From: Holothuria scabra
Taxonomy: Eukaryota; Echinodermata; Holothuroidea; Aspidochirotida; Holothuriidae
Reading direction: 5' to 3'
Length of the DNA stretch: 64,000 nucleotides
Assembly: GCA_037179385.1 (NCBI GenBank)
Contig: CM074179.1
Span: 74,203,719 to 74,267,718, forward strand
Shown here: one piece after another, positions 10,962 through 24,478 of the stretch
Numbering within the stretch: position 1 is the first letter of the stretch
Layout: every line of letters starts with the position of its first letter
Program-made: the position numbers and the translations under genes
The notes under the pieces: generated by a model
Told to the model about the DNA's origin: nothing
Seen by the model: only the letters and a program-made list of their open reading frames with translations
The model's database searches: none

Positions 10962-11315
10962 CAAACGCTAATCGAGATTTTGTCTTCTTATCTGGAAATT
11001 TAGGCCCATGTTTTCCTGAAAACAAAACATCGGAAAAGGGTCAAAAGGGTGTCATAGAATGTGCATGCAACAACTTAAAATGGCTTTCTTGGTACGATGG
11101 AAATGACACTATAACGATCAATCCGTTGATTTACATCAACCAATCGGGAAAATATGGAGATGGTTACTTATCTGGAGAGTATGATATAAAAAATGACGAT
11201 TCACTTGTCATAACAAACGTGTCATTAACAACATCCAGTGGTATTTATTCAGTGGTTATGGCTGCACCTGGGGGTTATGAACCACGGATTGAACAGTGTA
11301 ATGTGGATATCCATG
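10962..11315 (+). CDS. V-set immunoglobulin domain exon
   Basis: 354 bp, 118 codons, phase 1 at both ends, the usual arrangement for Ig-domain exons. The donor CATG|GTGAGT is a near-perfect consensus. The acceptor TATATAG at 10960-10961 has a poor pyrimidine tract; an alternative is that the frame continues upstream to ATG at 10883, which adds a hydrophobic leader (MMFIMLLPLFLRL). The protein has a B-strand cysteine in IECAC, a tryptophan pair in LKWLSWY, and an E-F segment DSLVITNVSLTTSSGIY. The canonical F-strand cysteine after GIY is missing (GIYSVV); a later cysteine in IEQC could substitute. Two or three N-glycosylation sites are seen. It likely encodes an extracellular recognition domain. 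No adjoining exons are certain; see the tail-exon candidate at 14717. Confidence 0.6.
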
Positions 11316-11689
11316 GTGAGTTTACAGTATTGCACTGACGAAAAGAAGAAGAAAAAAAAAAAAAAAACTACGGTTAATTTGACGATTGATTTAGTCAGCT
11401 ATGCTTGAACCCAAAATATGTTTACACTTTTGGCTCTAACTATGATCTAAAGATACTGGTTGATGGTGAAATCTAACCAGAAATTTGTAACTTTTGACTA
11501 TGGTTTGAGTCAACAATTTAACCATAGTTAAGAACAGTACATAATTGATCATAGTGTGTTGAATAGAGTGTGGATTTATTTAAAAAAAATGGAAATTGAG
11601 ATGGTAATATCATCACGTCATCTACCATTTAAAACATTATTAGATATGGATAGATTTACATGGACTCATATGCGGTAACGTCACTGATT

Positions 11690-11865
11690 GGCACTGGTTG
11701 CCACAGTCCCCCTATGAGCTGGGGGTTGTAGAATATGCCCAGGGTATTCCCCGCCTGTCGTAAGAGGCGACTAAATGGGAGGACTTGCACAGTATTTGAA
11801 CTTTATGACACTATATAACACATTCGTGTTGGTGTGTCGTTAAATCATAGCTAAGTAACTAACAA
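11690..11865 (+). repeat. SINE-like dispersed repeat, copy A
   Basis: About 175 bp including GAGCTGGGGGTTG, GGTATTCCCCGCCTGTCGTA, AGAGGCGACTAAA and ATATAACACATTCGTGTTG. A diverged copy in the same orientation is at 30960-31150. The CGTAAGAGGCGACTAA word is, to my knowledge, widespread in short interspersed repeats of marine invertebrates. Confidence 0.6.
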
Positions 11866-12822
11866 ACTGGTTGCCATAAAAAATTCACAGGATCATATGA
11901 AGGCATTCTCTTGCGCGTGCAGCGATCGACCAATCACAATTCAAGGATTATCCTAACTCTTTTGGGAATCACCATGGTAGCTTGGAGAGAAATGTGAGCA
12001 ATGCTATTTTATGAACTCTAATATAGTCTTATCTTGGAAATCTTAACCCTGATTGGGTTAGTCATCCTAAGTCCTTGACCGCATGAGTTCGTGTTGTTAA
12101 TTTTATTTTCTCAGGCACTTCTTTAGAGTCTTAAAATGTTCCTCCTTTGATATTCCCTAAAGTTTAAAAATGCCGAAATGCTCACTTACGCTATACACCA
12201 TGACGACATAATTGCAAAGATGCAAACTCAACATCGTTTCTAAAACATCACTGTGTTTGACGAAGTAATCGGCTAAAAATGTCAACTGTCACATAGAAAT
12301 GTTGTCAAAAGATGGAGTTGGGTTTATGTAAATATTTTGTCTAAGATACCGCCACAGCTGATTACATTTACCAAATGACCCGGGCAGACGAGAGGATGGT
12401 TAAGAATATACAGTGACAAAAATCTTGCCATGGTAAAATGTGTTGGCAGGTACATTTGTCTTGTAATGTTCTGATCTTTTTTCCTTTCTTTTTCGGCTTT
12501 TTAAATAAAAATTAAGTTATACAAAGAAAGTTCGGAAAAATGGCAGCTAAAGATCTTACGTACTTGTTGAAAGATCTGAAATACCTGCTGAAAAGCTTAA
12601 AGAGGTATAGTTGCTGAAAAATAAAAAAAAAAAAATCCTTTCAACTCTTCTCGCAAATGTCGTTTCCGGCCATCTGGTAATTTTGAAAAAAAAAAGAAAA
12701 GAAGAAAATCCTCTCCACTCAGCACCATCTGAAAATGACACGTCGGTTATATAGTAGCCTGGGTTATACTTACTATCTTAGACTTGGCAATATGCGATTC
12801 ATTCCTAATCATTAAACGTTGC

Positions 12823-14442
12823 GGTAACCCTGACGTGAACTCAGAATGCTCTCTACCGACTGTGTTTTCTGAGACCCCAGCATTAAACTGAACTTTTACT
12901 TTGGAATCATGCAGTAATTTGTTCTCTCTTTGAAGTGCAGTTGAAAGTGCAAGTTGCCTGGTGAAAAACGTAACTTTTGTTAATTTTAAATCGAAGGGGA
13001 AAATGAACTTTCCATTGTAGGCAATTTATTGACTCCATATTTTCTCCTAATAGGTATAATTTTTATTAACAAAGAATTAAACATCACGTTCCCCTAGCTG
13101 AAATTCTTTGATTAGAAAATGTTTGGATTTCACCATTTTGTGTTGCATTCCCTAAATAGTGTGTTATACAAAGTTAAAAAAGACCACTCGAAACCGTTGT
13201 TAGGCGATAAACTTTCTTTTTATATGATCCTTTGCGCTTTTTTTTTTTTTTTTTGCAATAAACACAGCCCATATGAAACTAAAAGTAAACAGATATTCAT
13301 TTTGGACACTTCTCTGCAACATCGGAAGGTACCCTGAACTATAATGCCATTTACATGTCAAACGAATATATACAAATAAAAATAACAGCAAAATTGATTG
13401 CATGAATGGACCGCCATTGGCTAATTCGAAGGCCCGTTAGGGGAAAGCCCGGGGTGGTACACATGCGGTCCGCGGATGGCAATAGAACTGGGAGGCTATA
13501 AAATTCCAATCAGCACGAAGGTTTGTTTCTCACTTAATTGTCGGCAGCTGATCCCAATTGTCGACAGATGGATTAAACTTCAAAACCACGTACCTACGGA
13601 CGATCTTCAGACTGCAATGTTAAATGGCCGAAGGACAATCGTCGGAGGTTGCTGTCTATAGATATACTATATTTAATATATTTAATACATCTGTGTATCT
13701 GTATTAGATATATTTTATTTTTCACATAATTCAAGTTGCTATAATGTATGAAGTGTCAATCGAAACTTGAGCAAACCAAGTTAACAGGAAGTAGCACTAT
13801 AGTACAAGTAGCCAAGCCAGCTTTCTCGAGAGGAAGAAGGTCTTTAGCTTTCAAAAACTAATTAAACTCTATGTTGCACTAAGATGCTTGTATCATGTAA
13901 TCCTATGACCTATGAATTGGAACCAATACGCATGCGCATTAGTAATTCTGAACTGTTATGTCACTGTGTAAAGATTTCATGTGAAAAATAAAAGTCCTCA
14001 AATTTAAGTAACTATCCAAAGCAAAAACAGGTTGTTTCAATGTGTGCTTTTTATTAGAATCTTCATCAACCAGACAACTACAGGTGTCATGTACTTGTTT
14101 AAAAAAACGACAAGCTTAAAGGAAAATGAAACTCTACGGCTATACCAACGAATCTTCAAGATGGTTTCCCAAAGTTTCATTCGCAATCGCAATTGAAAAC
14201 AACGCCCAGGAAAAAACATAAAAAGTTCACATTCTAACAGAGTTACGCGTGATGATCAAGAACATTTTTCACCCAGGCAACCATGCTTCGTCTTTCTGTT
14301 GACGTCATTTTCGCCCTTAAATCTTCCAAGGTTTCAATCACTCAGCTAATACAGCGTACGTCATCGTCGCTCACTTGTAGAAGCGCAGTAAGGATGCGGT
14401 TGACAACATACAAAAGTGGTAACCTACGTTAGAATATTATCG
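12823..14442. repeat. Left arm of inverted repeat IR2
   Basis: The reverse complement of 20046-21611 follows this interval collinearly with many indels. Matching blocks include CCTGACGTGAACTCAGAATG, GTGCAAGTTGCCTGGTGA, TAACGGGCCTTCGAATTAGC (one mismatch), TCTGTGTATCTGTATT, TGTATCATGTAATCCTATGA and ACAAAAGTGGTAACCTACGT. Identity is visibly lower than in IR1, so it is older. No gene is recognisable inside. Confidence 0.8.
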
Positions 14443-14716
14443 TTTAGAAAAAATGATCTGATGATCTAGCGGCTGATAAGTAGAAAAATGTTTGTTGACT
14501 GTAAACTCGCTGTTGCCACGTTTGTTCAGGAAATCGGATTCATGATAAACAAAAGATTGGGTCCTGTCGAAGTAGACGGTGAACTTATACTGTTGTTATA
14601 TAAATTTTACATGCAAAAGTTGAAAGAACAAAGCTCTTAAACCCTTGTAAAATTCACTAATTACAACAACAGTGTAGAAATAAGACCAAGCTTTCACTAA
14701 ATCTAACGGACTACAG

Positions 14717-14811
14717 GTATGGATTTTTTTCAACCAGACTCAATTTGGTCATACACAGAGAACTATGGAGAATGGGAATGTGTTCAAGATGATGAAATAG
14801 ATTACGGGTAG
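14717..14811 (+). CDS. Possible cytoplasmic-tail exon with tyrosine motifs
   Basis: A phase-1 acceptor (GGACTACAG at 14708-14716) is followed by an open frame of about 30 codons ending in TAG. The peptide is acidic and aromatic: it contains SYTENYGEWE and ends DDEIDYG. Spaced tyrosines in acidic context resemble the intracellular tails of Ig-type receptors. A donor-like GG|GTAGCG overlaps the stop, so it could also be an internal exon. It lies 3.4 kb downstream of the Ig exon, on the same strand and in the same phase, but no transmembrane exon was found between them. Shortness makes chance a real alternative. Confidence 0.25.
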
Positions 14812-14819
14812 CGCTGGAT

Positions 14820-17800
14820 TGTATTCTTTTCCTTCTGGCAGGATGCCGCATGACACATTTGTTAGCTGCCGACTAGATAAAACTTGCCTAGTACTTCACG
14901 GGGACAAATATGGGTGTCAGTATTGGAGTTTCTTTGACTTTTATGTTTTCAAAACGACGCCAAGGATGAGGGCTATATATTCTGCTTAAAATGGCTGAAA
15001 ATTTACAGAACAATAAAAATAAAATAGATAAAAGATATAACTATAAAAAGTGATATATTAAGATTTCATAAACATAATGTGAAATGTTTGCTAGTGTTCT
15101 TTTGTAATATTAACGTATCTCTTCATTGGTTGTTCTGTTAATTTGCAGAGACTAACAGATTGTACAAGGACAAAAGATATAAACCACCTTCCCTCACAGA
15201 AAAATGATCTTTTAGACATTTTGCAAAATTCCACTTACCAGTTTCAATTGGTTCCAAAAAGTTAAAAAGGATTTTCGAAAGAATTTAGTTCATGCAGATG
15301 GTAGATTTGTATTTCCCTTTGTGGTCTATCCACTTTCCCAAAGAGTAACATTTGAAACATTTCGAGTTCAAGCATTCTTAAAGCAAAGCGTTCCAAAGCG
15401 AGTGTTCAGTTGGGAAAATCGTTTAGAATCACATCATTGGTAATGGTTCATTCAAATTGTGATAAGTTAGAGGTAAATGAAATAAGCAATATTTCAAGAA
15501 GCCTTTATGCAATAACTTAAAATGACGTTTCAGTTTCACTGGTTTTTTGGTTTAAAAAGACATTGTAGGGGCAGGTGTTGCAATGGATTCTTTGGAATTC
15601 CTGTTGGAAAACTATAAGCCTGTACTTAATTTTGAGTTTCAATGTTTATGTGTTTAGGAAAATAGAGCACCGTTTTCAGGGACCCTTTTAAAGAATAGAA
15701 AAAGAAATATGAAGAAAGATGTATATGGCTGTAATATTGCATTCCCATTGTATAAAAAGTATCTATCGGTGTTAGATAGTTAGAAGGTTTAGGGGCTCAG
15801 TTTCTAACTGTTTGGTATTCGTCGGAAAAGACACGACATTTTTTACTAACTGTGACTCACTGCCTTGTAAATTCGATTCCTTGGCTTATATTCCGGTACT
15901 ACGCACAGCGGCAACAGACCTCTCGTCTGCAAAACGAATGGTTTAACCACTTTGACTTCACAGTCGGTTGGTGTGATCATGCTTTTTGTTCGCATACGTT
16001 GGCTATATGTGTCTAACATGCGTATTTACGAATAAAACACAAAATAAAAAAAATAAATAAAAAAGAAGCATTCTTAGATTTAAAGAACATGGAAATTATT
16101 TTGCTTCCCAATCCATTTGAAAAGTTTCGAGATTCACATTTAAAATTCGCAAAGTACCCCATAGGGAACTGGAGATGTCTGGGTAGATGATCAAAGAAAT
16201 TATTATAAGACGGAGGGCGGTTGGCGTGGTATCTAAGTTGTGACGTGACGTGACGTGAAGTTACTCTGTACTAATATTGGTAAATAACAGGAACGGGTGC
16301 TTAAGGATGATCGAGACAAACCACTGCGTACTATAGTGACTGATGCCTTAAAAGAATAGGCAAAAGCAATTTGGCAGGGACACAGCATATTTGAAAGAAC
16401 CCAAACACCAAGCTCCAACTTTTCTGAAAGAAAATCTGCCTTGCAGACTTGGAAAAGGGCGAAAAATGTCGCCAATTTTGTACTTGAAAACGAACGAGTC
16501 TGTTTCATTAATATTTATGAAGCTTTTCTCAGACGCCATGGATTCACTTTGTTTTGTAGACTATATCACGGATTTTTGTATAGCAGTCCGTGTATGTGCT
16601 GCATTCGCTGTTATGGAAAAGTTGCACTGTGCATGCACCTCAATCGCGACTAGCAGTAACGGATATATACTTTAGGGCTTGGGGTATATTATAACTGCAA
16701 GCTTTTCGGTACACAATGTGCCCAAAATAGAAAATGAATTGAGGTGACGTCCTCTCCATAGCTGCAAGTCGTATCTGCCAAGCTTTTGAAGTTCTGAGTT
16801 ACGGCTGTTCAAACAACCCTTTCAAATCGCCTGAAAGGAGTTCTTAACAATGCCACATTCTCATTTGGAACCAGCAAGATACAGGGCACGGCTTAATTTT
16901 TTTCATTTTTTCACAAACAAATTGCAATTAATTGAATTAATATTCGTGTAATTTGTTGGGAGCACTTTGGTGAGTTGCTTCGAACATGTTCGTATGTAAC
17001 GGTACTGTTTACACTTGTAAGAAGGTACTAAAACTAAAAGCATAGACTTTTCCAACTATCTTCGTTTACGAAATTGCACCGTCATCACAATCTAAGCTAG
17101 TTGTGCTGTGAGGTATTCGGGTCATGAAAGTGCAAAAGAAACGTTACAAATGTGCAACATTACACTTCATTTGTAACGAAAGCAATACCGCACAAAGGCT
17201 AATGTCAGTGTTTAGCTCAGGCCGAGACTAACGTATCGTACCCACACTCGCACTCTGCCGTATGAGTAATTGCCAATCTGGCTAGAACGGATCACTCAGA
17301 GAAAGTGAAACCATGACGTAATGGCCTCCTCGACCAACTCGAAAATACTTCAAAGTTTTCTTTAAGTTTCCTCCGAGGTAAAACCATTTTGAACTAATGC
17401 TGCTAGAGGACATTGTTTCACAATATTTTCAACGTCCTGAAATAGTTTTCATAAGCTTTTGGACTATTCTTTTAAATGTTCAAATAGGTAACGCCCTCCA
17501 TATCAAAGGAATAAAAGTAAGTCTTTTCGAGCGGAAAGAGTGTCTCTCGGGTAAAGAGGGGGCATTACGTTTTTAACAATAATTTTCAATATAGAATATA
17601 TTTTACAAAACAGTGAGATGTAGGTATGTCATTTCTTTCAACATTATAAATTGTGGGCAGTAATGAAACGGAACGGCTGATCAAGGAATTTTTTTTTTTT
17701 TTTTGCTCCTATCACCGATAACCAGCATATGTTTGGAGATCGATTATTCCAGTGTTTAAGAAAATTACGATTAGGGCGGATCAAGCTTCTAGCTCACGAA

Positions 17801-20045
17801 ACACTTTGAAAGGTGAACAACATTTTGGTTAGTGGGAGAACTTGCTTTATGCTAAGGTGGGTGCCACCAGCGGTAGGCGCAGAACGTACAGAAAACCACA
17901 AGGACATCCAAAAATGAACTTTTCCAAGTTTGGGCACTACTAAGACGCTGGGTAATGTTTTTGGTGGGCAAAACTTCTTGCTCATACATATTGTTTAATA
18001 TTTTCTCAGGTAATAATTAAAATTAGCTGAACAACACACGTGTAACCATTTCGTGCTTCGCATTTCTTCGTATAGCGGAGCAATGGTGCTAAAATTTGAA
18101 TCACACTTTCAACATCGTTAGCACTTACAACACAGGAAACTTGCTTGTTCTGTCTCAACATGAAATCAAGCTCTAGTTTAACAAAAGTGTAAAAAATACT
18201 TCTACGAAGCAGAACAGCTGTGTAAGATATTTCTCAAGTTGTACTAGGCGCCAAACAACAGTATTCAGTGAGATATCAGAACCCTGAGCATTTCCTTCAG
18301 GTCCAAATAACACCTTATAACTAAGTCTTCGAAAAATTTTAAACCATACTCCATAAGAAAACATTTCATGGAATACGAGGAAACTGTTGCACCATCGTAG
18401 TTCTCGTCGTACTCTGTGTCAAAAACACGGAATGTATTAGTGCAAACAAGAAACGTCGAGACATATTCGTTTAAATGCACGGACCTTTTAAACCTATTTA
18501 AGGGTAAACGCGGAACGCGCTGACAAACTAGGTTCACCAATCTCTCAGAATTTTTAAGAAGTTGTGTCACTCTGTAACCTGTAACCTGAGCTACTTAGGC
18601 TACTTAGAGAAAGTGTTGCGGTCGAGTTTCTAACAATTGAATTGATAGTCGAGCCGGCGAGCAACTGTAGACCTGAGATAGGATGTACCAGTGAGTGTAC
18701 GTGAACTTCCTAACGTGGCAATTGTTTTAAAAAGGAATATCACAGACCAACATATTCCAAAAAATAATTGAAAGATTACTACCTACTAATTGCATATACA
18801 AATTTAATACAATTCAAGAACATGCAGTTAACTATACGGGGAGAAATGATCTCCAGCTTTCAGGATACTGCAAGAGGTACAAACCCACAGTATTGATAAA
18901 TGCATTTGACCCCGCAAAACGTATTAAAGTATTGGAAATGGACCAACTGTGTTGTTATTATTGAACCCATTTGTTGGGTACATACAGTTTCTTCCAATAG
19001 TCTGATAAAGTATTACCCAACAATTTATTGATGACTTTACATAGTTCTGTTGGTTAATTTCCTTATTTGTTGGGATGTTGATATTTAGACCAAAGCTGGT
19101 TGAAAATTTGGGTACTTTTTACTTCCACGGAGAACGTAATTTAAAAGTCGGGATTGACTGATGCACATAAACTGAATTTCCTTTATGACAGTGAGAGGAA
19201 AATGCCCAAACATTTCCTATATTGTGTGTCTTAAGAGGTTAACATTCCCATGTGCATCACATTGCACATTGCACTTTGGAAATGGATTGGAACTGTTACA
19301 TTTTAGCAGGAATTGCCTAGGCTGGCAGTGAAACACGGGAGTGAAATGGTGTTTCTTATGATTTGTTCTAATTTTCTGAACTTTCGGTTTGCCCTATGTT
19401 CGGTTTTTCATGATATGCAGAAGGGGGTTGGAGCCTGTAGTAATCACGTGTAACAGATTTAGAGGGTCATTTTGGTACATAAGGACTCACTAAATAAGTG
19501 CCGAATGATGAGAAAGTGTGTGAGGTTTCTTTTAAACGTAAAAACAGTATTCATGATATATATATATATAAAAAAAAAAAAAAAAACTTGATTATCAAAA
19601 GTGGTGATAATTTCACTCTTGCAGTTGAATACACTTTTAGAATACACAATTCGTTGGTCCAAATTTAGTGTAATTGATTTAACCAGAAGTCTTTCACTTT
19701 TCAAAAAGAGCGCCACTGTCTTTGGAACTAGACACAGGGTCCACACCGAGCGAGTGTAGCTTTCACTAAAACGTTAGCATCGCAAGGTGGCTGGGCAACC
19801 ACGTAGATCAATAAAATTTTCCGCTTAAGGGTTAATTAGATGCGCATCATACTACGAAGGTGCAAACCCATGCGGCAGGAAAAACTTCTGAGTACACACA
19901 ACTTTGGGGGTCCGAATTATTTTCCTGTTTACCTATGGGTACTATAAAAGCAGATTAGTCTTAAGAATTTGTGACTTACAAAGGTGAACCCTAGTTGAGT
20001 TTTCTGCCTTTGTTTCAAACGAGAGAGAAAAACCGTCAATCCGTA
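14820..20045. other. No recognisable gene; spacer of IR2
   Basis: Unique-looking AT-rich sequence. It contains a few ORFs of 60-100 codons on either strand (for example 16391-16675 plus and 18265-18570 minus) with no family similarity I recognise, a TGACGTG tandem at 16240-16258, and a stem of CGTTACAAATG with its complement at 17140-17180. Nothing supports transcription. Confidence 0.5.
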
Positions 20046-21611
20046 CCGTCACTATTGTAACGTAGATTACCACTTTTGTATACTGTACACCGAGATCATC
20101 TCGCCAAAGCTCTCTCAAAATATAAATCTTTCATGTTCCCTTCCTTGAAGTTGTTCTAAATGGGGACTGGTTGGGAAACGTAAGGTAATCATGTCAGAGA
20201 TTCCTCGAAATGGCATTAGACTTTCATTTCCTTTTTTGCCTGTAATATTGAGAAATGTAAGCACAGGCCACGTATACTTTTCTGGTTGATTATGAATTCA
20301 TGACACACGTTGAATCAACCCTTCCTTGCTTTGGATGTTTACATAAATTTCAAGACATTTACTTTTTAAATGAAATGTTTATACAGTGAATAAACATTCC
20401 ATAGTTATTAATATGCATGCAAATCGGTTACAGTTCATACGTCATAAGATTACATGATACATTCATTTAAGTGTAGCATATCTGTTTTAGTATTTTATGA
20501 AAGCTTAAGAAACTCTCCCGTTCGAAAAAGCTTGCTTATGCACTGACACTATAGTACTGCGTCCCTTTTACCTGTTTTGCTAAAAAACCGATGAGCACTT
20601 CCTACATCATAGCAACCTGAGTTATGGGGAAAAAATTATCTCCAATACAGATATACAGATATTTTTAAATATAACTTTCGACCTAAAATGAGCCACATCC
20701 GACGATTCGCCAGATGCCATTACACCATTACAAGATTGTCCGTAAGTACGTGGTTTGCAGTTGAAATCTGCCCGGCGACCATTGAGATCAGTTGTCGACA
20801 ATCAGGTGAGAAACAAAAATTTTATGCTGGGTGGAATTTTGTTGCCTCACAGTTTTATTGCCATCGGAGGACCGCAGGTGAACCACCAAGCTTTCCCTAA
20901 CGGGCCTTTGAATTAGCCAAAGGCAGTCCATTTATGGGACCAATTTGCTGATAAGGTTCATGTCCTAATACCAAACACTTATTGAGTTTTAAAGAAGTGA
21001 TTCGAATAACATCCATGTACATATGCATTTTACTCGAAAATGGTATTTGTATTAGGGCTACCTTCCGAACTCGCCGAGAAGTAGCCAAAATGACTAACTC
21101 TTTGCTTTTATTTTCATTCCGGCAGTAGTTCTTGCCAAATATGTTAAGCGCAAAAGATCATGTCAAAAGAAATTATAACGCGTAACAAAGGTTTTGATTG
21201 GTCTTTAAAAAGTATTTTTACTTTCTAGAACACACTTTAAGGAAATGCAACATTAAACGGTAAAAAACAAACCTTTTCTTATAAAAAAACTTAGCCAGGG
21301 AAACGTAATGTGAAACTCATTATTCATTAAACTGTGGCTTTAAAAGTAAATATAGAGTCAATAAATTGGCTAAAATTTCATCCCAATATTTAATGGGAAG
21401 GTAAATGAGGTGTAAGAAAATTTCATTCGCCACCTTGTTGTTAAAATAACAAAAAATTACATTTATCACCAGGCAACTTGCGCTTTCAACAGCACGTCCA
21501 CGCGAGAACAAATGAATACATGATTCTGAAGTAAAGTTTAATTTTAATGCAGGGGTCTGACAGAACAGAGCCGATATCAAGGAAGCATTCTGAGTTCACG
21601 TCAGTACCATT
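20046..21611. repeat. Right arm of inverted repeat IR2
   Basis: Inverted, diverged counterpart of 12823-14442; the spacer between arms is 5.6 kb. The short ORF at 20688-20900 lies in the arm and its mate in the other arm is not conserved as protein, so it is not treated as a gene. Confidence 0.8.
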
Positions 21612-23262
21612 ACTCAACATTTGTATACCTCAACATTTCAACATTTGTCAACATCGGTACATATCTTCCCGACATATTCTCCCACTTGATGCCTTACAAC
21701 ACTTCTGGCAGAAAAAGAGGAGTGAAGAAATCTGTAACAGGGACGGTTAAATGTAAATTGGTGCCATGATTACACGCTAGCCTTATTACGACGACAGTTG
21801 CTTTAGAATTTTATCAACCACATATTAAATCGGTATTTTGACGGGGACCCTGCATTGGTATCAATAACCAAATGCAGTTGGAAGTCTTACAAGCACAAAC
21901 AAAGAAATCAATTGGTCTGCCTGTTGGAGCCAGAAATCCTCCTGCTCGCTGATCGCCGAAAGCAAAGGATTACAAGGTGACCGTTTTAATTAATTTCGGT
22001 TGGTAAACTTCAAAGCAATTGCCGACCGCATGTCGCATTTTGAGAAATAATTGCAATTCATGCGCAATTATTTTAGGCAGTTGTGGGAATATCGTGGATT
22101 ATCATAAAATGATTTGGTAAAATTCCAAAAAGAATTCTGGAAAAAAATCTAAAAAATTACAAAGTTCTGAAAAACAACCGTAACTTTGAAATAGTCATCA
22201 TGTTCATTATGTAAGACTACATATTCATACAGTTCGACGATGCAATTTAAGAATCCCGCTTTTTGTTTTGCACAGCCTAGTTGATCCTCAATCCTCTTTC
22301 TGCTTGTTATATTATTGAAAACCAAAATTCCTGCTCAGACTTCAATGATCGAACCAAAATTGTAATCAAACGGTCAGATAATCCGACATGCTCTTCGATA
22401 CAGGAATTTTAAACATAACTTAGGCTTAAAACTCCAATACCGTGTACTCTTAGCAGTAAAAAAAAACGTATAAACGTTTAAAGTACAGTTATACAATTTG
22501 TCATGAAATGATTAAGGCTTATCCGACGACTGGAAGAGGATCCAAAATTCAAATTCTTTGGTTTTAATTTCATTTCTGAAGTATTCTCACACGTCGTTTA
22601 AAACAAAAACGAAATAGATTTATCATAAACAAGTACATCTTTTCATAAAGAAAAGGCTGGCTTGAATGGTAGTTGAAAAGTAAGTTTCACTTTCTAGACG
22701 GCCCTTATGTTAATCACGGAAATAAGCAGTACAGCCGTACACATTGCCATATCGGAGAAATCCAAGTGGTTAGGCTGGCTTGGAAGTGCATTGCTGGAGA
22801 ATTTGCACTATTCAAATATAAGATTGAATGAGTACATTGACAAAAGAGTTTTATTCTTTGGATTGTAAGGAAGGGTTGGTTGCCAAAGGCTGATGTCGCT
22901 GATAACCATCTACCATATGGTTACATATTGATGATTCGTTAGCGAACATAGTAAGGAAAATTCACATATGAATCAATTTTAACTGAAGTGTAGTTTCTTA
23001 ACTCCCCATAAAGAACAACTACCAAAAGCTAAAATGAAATGATAGTACTAAAACGATGATCTTCCTTGCCTTCAATTATCTCTATTTACTTTACATCGGT
23101 ATCTCTATTTAGCAAAGGGTTTTGTCTGTGTTTACAAATTAAAGGTACTTTCGTTTTGAACTTGAAGTAAAGCTATAAGGAAGAAAATCTTCAGATTTGA
23201 ACATCTCAGCATAACCTTTCGCTTGAGAGAAAAGCAACCATTTGTAATTTAAACTATTTCAG
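21612..23262. other. No recognisable gene
   Basis: AT-rich sequence without long ORFs, repeats or RNA-like structures that I could identify. Confidence 0.5.
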
Positions 23263-23379
23263 GTTTAGAGTGCCTAATTGCAATTGTTTTCATGGAAAAT
23301 TTTATGTGTAAGGAGATTACTATTAAAGTAACACCAATAAGACACAAAAGCAGTGTATTTTCAATTACTCTGAGTTCAG
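23263..23379 (+). CDS. Exon-like segment, unknown product
   Basis: A good acceptor (ACTATTTCAG) and a good donor (TTCAG|GTACGT) bracket 117 bp, exactly 39 codons, open in the phase 1-1 frame. The peptide starts LECLIAIVF and is rich in beta-branched residues (EITIKVTP, SVFSITLSS). No family is recognised; the LEC start vaguely recalls an Ig B strand but no tryptophan or F-strand motif follows. A chance pairing of splice-like signals is quite possible. Confidence 0.2.
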
Positions 23380-24136
23380 GTACGTTCAGACATGGAATTC
23401 TACAACTGGGTAAGCTTTCGATATCATATGTGGGCCATACCTTTTCCAGATATGTGATTTATATCCTTAGGTAAAAAACAATGCAGATTTAATCTAGTTC
23501 AAGCCAGAACTCCAGATCTCAACCTAATAGGACCAGAAAAAGTTTCATCTGGATCAAATCGTTATTTGGAAGATATAAAATTTCATCTGGACCAGATTAT
23601 TGTCCTTACATGAACAGAGTATACTTCCATAAACAGCCCATAGCTGCATAAAGATGAAATTTGTTAGGCCAGATAAAAAGTTGAGCGGATATTACCTGGT
23701 TCCAAACATCAGACCTTAACCGTAAAATGCCAAATAAAGTTTTATCTGAATAAAGTCTTTAAAAGGCATACATAATTGTTTTCCTGGACCATATCTGATT
23801 AAGTTATGAATCATAGTAAGGATAAACAATCTGCCCTTCTGATGAAGACAATAAAAAGATTTTTTTTTTTTTGTTCTTGGGAACAAATTCTATCGTAAAA
23901 ATGTTCTAAACAAGGACGGGAACTGTCACAAGCAAGACTATTTACAATAACTATTTCCATACACCGCGACAACACCTAATTTACCCAGGCGGACAGAGTA
24001 ATGGTGCCTCCCCAGCGCAGCAAACTATTAGCATTCACGCGGGCGTAATCACGAGAATCCCTGTGTCAGGTCATTGAATGCCACAGAAATTGTTTTAAGA
24101 GCCCCATGAAGAACGTTAATTCCAAAATTGGGTTCG

Positions 24137-24478
24137 ATTGACTTATGTACGTTAATTGAATTAAAAACAAAAGTAACCGACAGATGTTCAATTTTATGTG
24201 TTAATAGTGTTGTGTTCTCCTACTTGATAACGTATTTCACAACAATTGTTGTATACTGCGAAGTGCATGCATATTTTGCTTTCAAATTCCTTAATCATGG
24301 ATTGACTTATGAACATAGTGTCAATTTTCTTCATGAGGGTAACTGTAAACAAATGTCGAATAATTACCTATCTAATGTGTTTATAGTGATATGTCCTTCT
24401 AAATTTAAACTTCATAACTTATTTTACTATAATGGTTGTGTGCTGCGAGTGTATAATTTGCTTTCTACTCCCTAAATC
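24137..24478 (+). repeat. Diverged tandem duplication, unit about 170 bp
   Basis: ATTGACTTATG recurs at 24137 and 24301, and the following blocks correspond: GTTGTATACTGCGAAGTG with GGTTGTGTGCTGCGAGTG, and TTTGCTTTCAAATTCC with TTTGCTTTCTACTCC. The 115-codon ORF over it is judged accidental because the two units are not conserved as protein. Confidence 0.55.

Noticed and set aside
24128..24475. 115-codon ORF as a gene
   Set aside because: It spans a diverged tandem duplication whose two units do not conserve the peptide.
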